From the NCBI GenBank assembly GCA_023634235.1, contig JAMKCF010000008.1, positions 6,408,676 to 6,472,675 of the forward strand: a stretch of DNA of 64,000 nucleotides, read 5' to 3'. Each line of letters begins with the position of its first letter. The stretch's first letter is position 1. Made by a program: the position numbers and the translations under genes. Below the pieces are notes generated by a model. It had not been told where the DNA came from, made no database searches, and was given only the letters and a program-made list of their open reading frames with translations. This DNA is from Pisaster brevispinus. Taxonomy: Eukaryota; Echinodermata; Asteroidea; Forcipulatida; Asteriidae. Positions 39,701 to 48,700 of this stretch are shown here, piece by piece.

Positions 39701-42700
39701 GAGAATCAGGCAATAGATCAGGAAACTTAAGGAAAAAGATTAGGACATTTTGTGACAAATTAGGAACTATTTTATACAAAATAGAATATCAAATTCCTTC
39801 CTATTTTTTTAACATTCAATGTAAAAGTACACAAAGTATTCGCGACCACGAACATTTGCTTTCTCTTGATTGAAACTTTGTGCTACATCCATTGTGCTAA
39901 CTTGTTGATGGTGTTAAATGTTCGATGGTTAAAGTTTTTCAATGTATGCTTTTCAAAGCAACAAAACAATAAGTATCGCTAGAAAGTGGAATGATCGCCA
40001 GGAGTTAAAGTAAACTCAAGAGAAAACAATAAACAGTTCTCGAGAAGGATACATAGTGCAAATAAAAACTCACATGCAATTTTATACCAGGACAAGACAG
40101 ACTTCAAGACAACATAAACAAACGACGAAAACGTGGATTTGATCTTTAGCATCATGGAGTGATGCAAGATGCAGAAGGGATGCCTGACCGGAATTTAAAG
40201 CTCGCCATCAGACATGTCAGACTGCAGCTATCTTGTTTTTCCTGCTTGTAATAATAATTAAAGTTAGCAGGCTGGTTCCCTGGGTCAAATTCAGAGCTAT
40301 GATTAGAGATATGAACAGGGTTCCAAGTGGAGGAGGCTTTGGGTAAACCAATGGGCAGCTCAGTTTTCATAAACAACCAACCAATTAGCCAATGGAAAAG
40401 CTTGATTTTCACAACCATTGAATCAATTAGCCAATGAGAAGCCTGTTTTTTTTTTACTACTGATGCATTATAGCTGGTCAGGGAAACAAATATCATACCG
40501 ACCCTTGACACTGAGCTCGGTTAAAATCTTGCAACTCACGTTTCCTTTTTGTTTGCTTAATCAAATAAGGCAAAGGTGTCACAATGTACAAACGGGTGCA
40601 GAGTAAAATGATTTTTTGAGTAGCATGATTTGCAGATTTTGATTACCGTGAAAATAAAAAAAATAATCGTTCGGACAAAAGAGGTTAACAATTTTGTTGT
40701 TGATTCAAGCATACAATGATTGAGATTGCTCAGTCAGTGTGGTAGTGTTGGACAGGCAATGGAAACACATGGACATGGTACATGCATAAGAGTATAGAGA
40801 GAGAGAGTTGGGACGTTAACAAATCAAATCAAAATTTAAAGGGCATTTCCCCGTCTGAAGCGCTAATTTCAAAAACAAACAACATGGAGAATAAGAACAC
40901 AAAAACAACAATTAAACAGAGAGATATTCTCAATTGGTAAGATTTTAATATTTCCTCTCTACCAACAATGTTCTTCTTAAAATTAAAATAAAAACAGATT
41001 TTTGTTTTTTGCAGCAATCTGACAAACAGACAAACAGATATACAAACAAACAGATAAACAGAAAAATAGACAAACAAATAAACAGACAAACAGATAAACA
41101 GATAAACAGACAAACAGATATTGAAAACAGGAGAGGCAATAGAGAGAGACACAGATAAAATTGTCCTACCACAGCTACTGCACCGGACTGCAGTAATTCC
41201 TCCGGTGACATGACAGTAAAATATGCGATGTTAACCAATATGTATAACCCTGTGACCAGCGGTATGCCGATAATAATTGCCAGTGGAAGATTCCTGTAAA
41301 ATAAACAAAAGTCAATTCATACTTTAAATAAAAGAATTAAATCCATTTGTTGTAAACTTTTTGGAATGGTGACGATTGACCAAACATATTTTAAAATGGG
41401 AAAATACTGTGCAGTTTTTAATTTGGGGGACAATCAAATTTGGGCCATGCATAATATTTAAGGAATATGGGATAAATACATAAACTTAGTTGTCCCAATG
41501 GTCGCTACACAAGCTATGAATTTGAAGTATGTGTATAGCAGCCACAGAAACTATTGTACTAGCATAATGTATAATGAAACTTTGTATCATGATTCAGTGC
41601 TCTCTGTTTTCTGCAGGGGGAAAAACTCGATCAGAATTTTGTTTTGCTGAATTTGAGGACGCCTGTGTGTCATGGGCTCATTATTTTTGAACAGGATTTA
41701 TCCTCGCTGTTCTTGAGACAAAGTGTTATTGTGTTTTTCTGAACTTTTTCAACAGGGCACATTGGTTTTGGTTTAATCCCAAGAAATACGCAAGCCTTGG
41801 TCACCATCAGAGAAGAACTGTTTTGGTTTGAAGTGCACCATGGGGATTTGTTTTATCACTTTCCAAAGAACCATTTTTTGCTTTTGACTGGTACTCACCG
41901 GTATGGGTTGATCAGTTCTTCTGTAATGTAGTTCAGCTGGTTCCTGCAACCGAAAAATAAAACAGGAACGAAATAAGGCAATTGGTAAATCTGTAATCAA
42001 GCATAAATTTTAACATTTAAATGTTGCTTTTTGGTTCCTTTCGTAAAAGATTAAGGGGGAAGAGTTTCTTACCAGCCGTCGTATGCCCACAGACCCTGAT
42101 AGAAAGCAATGCCATATGCAAAGACGTTTGTAGATGACCCAGCAAAAGCAGTGCTTGGAGTCAAATATTGTACATTTCCTATCAGAAATGGGAACCAAAA
42201 TAGAGAAAGAAAAAACAGCATTAAAATGTGATCATACCAATAAAGGGTCCTGCAAACAGGTTGAAATGTACTGCGGAAATTGTTCTTTTGAGCAGTGGCC
42301 TAACCAGAGAGGCAAATGGGGGGGGGGTGGCAGGGTGAGCCCCCCCTCCCCACCCGCTCAGAACCGGTCACTAAAATGTTAAGAGCGCCTTAGAGCTGCC
42401 CTTTAGGACCTACAGCTTACAGCTGAGTGCACGTGAGGGTACCTTGCTTTCATTAACAGAAAGGTATAACAATAATAATAGTGTTGTTTTAAAAAAGGTA
42501 ACATAAAGTTACACTACGTAAAGCTCATCAAAGACTATGGTCTTTGACTGTACTGCCCTCTTGTGGAGCAGTTGGATGGCTGATCAAATAGAGGGCGCCA
42601 GTAGTAAACCTGATATTAAGTCAAGGTTGAAGATCTGCTGAGAAATGGGCGAAGAGGTTTTTTTTCTTTCAAAGTTGCCCCTAAAGAGGTCTCGAAAGAA

Positions 42701-45700
42701 GCTGGACACAAAGTGTGGGAATCAAATAAAAAAAACGAAATCTGTGTAAAGACCATGTAACCACCAATGTATAAAGAGTGGCCTTGTACATTCCAGAGCA
42801 TTTTCCAGCAGGCAAGTCATAAGGGAAATTGAACATTTGTTTTCACAAAAGTTGAGGAGTTACAAAAAATAACACCTGAACAAGTTATGCGATATGCCTG
42901 CTTTCTCCATGTCGACAAATAATAAAAAACAGACAGGGCAATCTCTATAAAGTAAGATTTTAGGCTTTCTTCCGTTGAGCTGTGTACAAATTGTGCCTCC
43001 AGGACGCCCAAGTTCTATGGCTTTTTTTGTAAGCATATGTCACAGGTTACAACTGTCCACTGGCTTCCTTGGTAATGGCAGAGCTCTGATACAAGACAAG
43101 ACTTGTCTATACCATCAGAAAACCCTTTTCCTTGCTACAGAAACGCTAGCATAATATGTCATACAAAATTTTAAAACTAAAAACCCAGCGGGCTATTCTC
43201 TCATTTTGTGGGAAAACACATGTAATGAACAATACCGCTGCAAATGTCAGTGATAAAGTCAACCGAATATCACATAACTACTGACCTTGAAAGAGCTTAA
43301 CGAAACCAACGATGATGATGATCACCAAGGCTATAAGCTTGGCCGCAGTGAAGAAATTCTGCACTGCTGTCGCCCACTTGACGCTGGCGCAATTGATGAA
43401 GACAATGAGTACTGTTGAAGAGAGACAATGGGGTGACAGGGGGGGGTGGGGTGGGACAGAATAAAGAAGTATTAAAATCCAATCAAGGTGGTTGATATTT
43501 GCTAATGGAGGGGGGGGGCTATGAGAAAATGGACACTGAGGCATGAGGTCGATGTCTGGGCAATGACCGCTGATGGAAAAGTCTTCCCGTAACTTCTGAA
43601 ACTTTCCTCATTCAATAGAAAGATATGAAATTTACTTCAATTGGCCAAAAAATTGCTGAACTTTTATCCCCTAAAATAAATTTGTTATAAAGGTGACAAC
43701 TAGACCGCTAGAAGGGCAAGATAAAAAAAAGTGCAACATAAAGTTTAAGAAAATGCCTCGCATAGATGTAAAAAAAATAGTAACAATGAAGAAAACACAT
43801 GTTACTGTTACTTTCCACTTTCTCATAAAATAATTGGATGTTTTTGTTTCGTTTTGTTTTTATTTTCTAAATGTGGACAATATGACCGCATGAATTTTTT
43901 GAAAAACCAATGCTGTACCACCCCTTTAAGGCGTAATGATATCATTAATCAAATGATGTTTATGTTGAGTCTGCCTTGAACTTGCTTAAGAAAACGTTGA
44001 GTAAGAATGCGTATCATCAATGGCTTTAAAGGTGCAGCACCAATGCAGCCTTCCAGAATGAATGCTCATCAAACATTTGCCTTTGGCTCACTCTACAACT
44101 ACATGTCTGCGTAAATTATTTAATGGCCACGATTCTGAGGCCCTTGAACAAATGACCTTTGCCAGCTTTGCTTCAACATTTCAACTCTCTAGCAAGGTCA
44201 AGGGTGAGAAGTCAAAGCTCAACAAGAAAGCACCAATTAGAGATTGCTAAAGCGTTGTGGTCTAAATGGAAGGGCGCTATATAAAAGCCTAGTGTATGTA
44301 TGTATGTAAGAAGAGATCCCCAGTGAGAGGTCAAAGTTCAACAAGAAAGCACCACTTCAAGATCCCAGAGAGAGGTCAAAGTTCAACAAGAAAACCCCAT
44401 TTAGAGATCCCCAGGCAAATGAATTCCCCTTGAATGAAGAGGATGTCACCTAGGCAGATTGCTTCATCAGTGGTTACCAATCAACAGGGCGCTAATTGCT
44501 GCTTGAGATGGGAACAGTTCATACACACTACTTTGCATCTCACTCAACGGGGTGGATTGATGGAGTGCTCAGTGATGGATGGAAATCATGACCCTCTCTC
44601 TCTCTCCGTTCATACTTAAAGGGTTGGTACAACACTGTCTCGCCTTTGTGAAATGTTCGTTCGAAGACTAATGTCTTTCCTGAATAAGTGTTGGTTTTTT
44701 TAAATACAGTTTGTAACGTCAAACGCATTTTATGGAGTCCTATCCTGCGCGACAAAAATCGCTTCAGAATATATCTCAAAAACAGAGCTGTCTTTTGAGA
44801 TGACATTTTCACAGGTTAGTTTTGTGGTGTCTATCTACAATCATATACGATTGAAACGGACTATCAGTTCAAAATACCAAACGTATCCATTGCCTTTAAA
44901 CTATATGTGGGCACCATTGGGGCAGGTGGGAAGTGTGGAATCTTTGTTACCCAATTCAAATTCATTGCCCTCCATTATCACCAGGGTTTTTTTTACCCTA
45001 CAGGTCACTGGCTTTACTGTGGCTGAACCCACAACATCGGTAATTAGTTAATAACTAATTAATTTCTATAGAATTTATTTTAGATAAACTAATCAAATGG
45101 TTTCTTTTTTTGTATTCTATCGCCAATGCCAAAAAAAACCCAGAAAATTTCATTTGTCTGAAAAACTTTGTTCAGCCCGTTCCTTCACCCAAATACCTTC
45201 AGTTACAAATCCCTGGGCCATATAAGATGAAATGTAACTTTAAAAAAAAAGAAATTAATCAAAACTAAAAACAAAATTTGAAGTATGTTTTTTAAATGAT
45301 TGATTTCCCTTTTGACTGTCGGAGGCAACTATTGCAGATGAATAGAGTAATATTCACATCATGAAGCTCAGGTAAAAAAAAACGGTTTTAGCAGAGAGTT
45401 TGAAGACCCTAAATACCCCCAAATCACTGCTGTTGGAAAGGGTGCCATTTTCAAGTGAAATCAAGGCTTACACCGCCAATCCTTCATTTTTCTATTAAAA
45501 AGATCCCCCCCCCCCAACCAGGAAATCAACTTGCTCTTGTAAATAATAATAATAATAATAAAGAAAACATTTATAAAGCATTTATAAAGCGCAAACAGTT
45601 GCAGATTGGCTCTGCCTCAAGGCACTGGATGTAAACAACAAATGGATTAAACAAATGTGCTAAGAGCTGGCACCATGTTCTTGCTACAAGTATGATAGTT

Positions 45701-48700
45701 AAGACAAAAAGACAATGATGATTTTGGAACATGGACCATACATGGGGGTGAATTGAATTCTTGCACTGGTCTTAATGGTACAAAAGAGATGTTTGACTGA
45801 ATAAGTTTGAAATAATTATATTTTGAACATGAATCTCGACAACCATCTCAACATGTGTTTTTGAAATGTGTTCTTGCACTATTTTTTAATGATGCAAAGA
45901 GATGTCTAAAGTGAAACGAAATGAAGTACAATGTGGCATCGCATGTGAAAATGGATGTGCCATGTGTTTTGAGAAGTATCTCCATTGTCGTGGTAACAGT
46001 GACGTGAAGCGTTTGAAGGATTGTACAGCAAGTTAATCCCTGCTGCCCTGCGATGAGAAACGTCTCCTCACTAGACGAGATTGAAATGGATCAAATATCA
46101 TTGTCAAGTTTGATTCAAGAGAGACTCAGGTGTTTGAGTAAACTTGAGATTTCTGTTCTGTCAAGTTTATGGGGAAGTTTGTTTTAAGACAGATTCATTT
46201 AACCGAACAAAAGCTAATTTAAAAATGCATACTAGCTTATGCAGTAATTTATCCCCCCCAAAAAATAAAAACAAAAATCATAGAACCAAAAAAGTTTATT
46301 GATCAATGTAGAGCTGTTCATTGTTTTTGTTTTCGTATAGAGGGCGTTTCCATGCATGTTACTTTACTAAGCAAGGACTTTAAAATCTAAGACTTCACTT
46401 GAAAAAAACAACAAGAAAAACTGCCTTCAATAGCTGAGTGTTCTGATCTGAAATATGAATACTCTGCAATTTCATTTTACAAGCACTTCCTAATTGAAGT
46501 ATGTGATTTTACGCAAAATCAAGAATTTATAAAAGTACTACTTTATGCACATGCATTCTAACACAGCAAAGTGACTTGTCACTACCATAATGCCGGTGAA
46601 CTCACTGCAAGCAGTCTCACTGTATTCCATTACTTACAGATTGCTAAAGCTGCAAATAACTTCACTGCCGCAACCGGTGGCCCGCAGTCGCTATCAAAGA
46701 ACGGCTCGGACACGTAAGCCCCGAAGCTGAGGGCAATAATGGAGAGACTGGATGGTTTGATGACGATGGTGGATGTCCAGGCGAAGAGGTACGCAGGAAC
46801 GGGTCCCAATGATGCCATGAGGTAGGCGTACTCCGCCCCCGATTTGGGCACCACCGTGCCCAGCTCAGCGTAACAAAGGGCACCTGTGAGGGGGACGATG
46901 GATGACAATGACAGTGATGTGTGACAATGGAAATGAAATCTTTGTACTGTGATGGTGAAGATGGCGCCCGGATACCGAAGAATGTTGACATTGAATTTTA
47001 GAGGTACACATTGCCTTGAATGGGATTTTGTATCTGGCTGGCCACCGCAAGCAAGCAGCCACTGCAAGCAAGCAGCCGTCGCAAGCAAGCAGCCGTCGCA
47101 AGCAAGCAGCCGCTGCAAGCAAGCAGCCGTCGCAAGCAAGCAGCCGCTGCAAGCAAGCAGCCGCCACCAGCAAGCAGCCGCCGCCAGCGGCCTGAACCAT
47201 AATGCCCATGCCGGCAGCAAACAGTGGTAGGATTTGCCTTTCTTATTCTCAACCAAAAGGTAAATTAAAAAGCAAATTCCTGACATAACATGTTTCCCAT
47301 ATTATCATAGATTCACACCATTCTATAAGGAAATGAAAAGTGCCCATTCACCCATTGTGTACACTCTAAGAAACAATAAATGAAAGTGTGAAATCTGATC
47401 AAAATCTATAACTGAAAATGAGAAAATGACATATTTGGGGGAGGGGGCCATATTCATAGGTTTAAAATAATATATAATTAAGGATTAGAAGAGATGACAC
47501 TAAAGTTTGACTACATGGGTTAGTTGTGCTACAGAAATCCTGACTGATGGTTGGATGATCTCCGTGATTGGACCAATGAGAACTCGGACAAGCCACAAAG
47601 CTGACCAATCGCAGCCCTCCGCGTTGAACTACTCACTGATACAGACGCATGCCATCAGCTTGACGGTGACCACCGGTTTCTCACACTCGTCTCCAAAGAA
47701 AGGCTCGGTGACATACTCGGCAAAACTCAGAGCAATGATCGACAATGACGATGGCTTGATCATGAGGATCGACACCCAGGCGTACAGGAACCCAAAGGGA
47801 TTCCCAAAAGTATCTTTCAAGTAATAATATTCCCCACCTGATTTGGGAATAAGGGTCCCCAATTCAGCATAGCTTAGCGCACCTTGGAGAAATTTACAAA
47901 AACATAAAAATGAACTAGACATTTGAAAAATAGAAGCTGCTTTTCTTATCTTTTACCAAGGATATGGTCTTTAGTCATTAGTATGATTCCCCTTTTTGTA
48001 CAGGGACAAACTGGATCAAACCGGATCAAACCAGATCAAACCAGATCAAACCAGATCAAACCAGATCAAACCAGATCAACTCTTCTATGTGCTTTGTACA
48101 TTGTTCCTGAAGAATAGAGTCGAAGGTGTTGATTTCCAATTCGTGAAACAATGGAGATCCTTTATGGTCATTTCAATCAGAGCCAGGAAAAACAAGCCAG
48201 AAAAATCCAGATCAAACCAGAGAAAAGTTTCCAAAGCGCCCAACCATGACCAGAAACAGACAAAAATAGATCACTCAAGAACATCCAGATCAAATTATAA
48301 AAGATCCTTCATTACTGTAGTTAACCAGATCAAACCGGATTAAAACCAGAACTAACAAGTTTTCTTCAGGGTTCCCAAGGCAAACAACTTTTACTACTTA
48401 AGTTGAGTGTTAAATTAATTGATCTCGGAGGTTGAATATTTGTACTTTTGTGTAATACAACTTTTTTTACACATTCATCTTGATGAAAATGAATAATTTA
48501 GAGTGTATCCTAAACAATGAAACTCACGATAACAAATTTGGAAATTTGCGAAAAAAGAAATTGATGTGCAAAAGCAGCTTGGAAATGAAAACATGTTTCG
48601 CTTCAATGAAACCAGTTCCAATTGCAACTGGGAGAGATGACCTTCTAAAAGGCAGCGATTGGACCAAGCTTCACCAATCAAAAAGCGTGTAATGGATGAT

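Noticed and set aside
39255..39779. 174-codon open frame
   Set aside because: Overlaps exon 8a in a shifted frame. The transporter frame is the one at 39,507-39,610.
46630..47286. 218-codon open frame with Leu/Cys/Ala repeats
   Set aside because: It is exon 3c plus read-through of its acceptor into the 17-bp minisatellite. Only 46,638-46,883 is coding.
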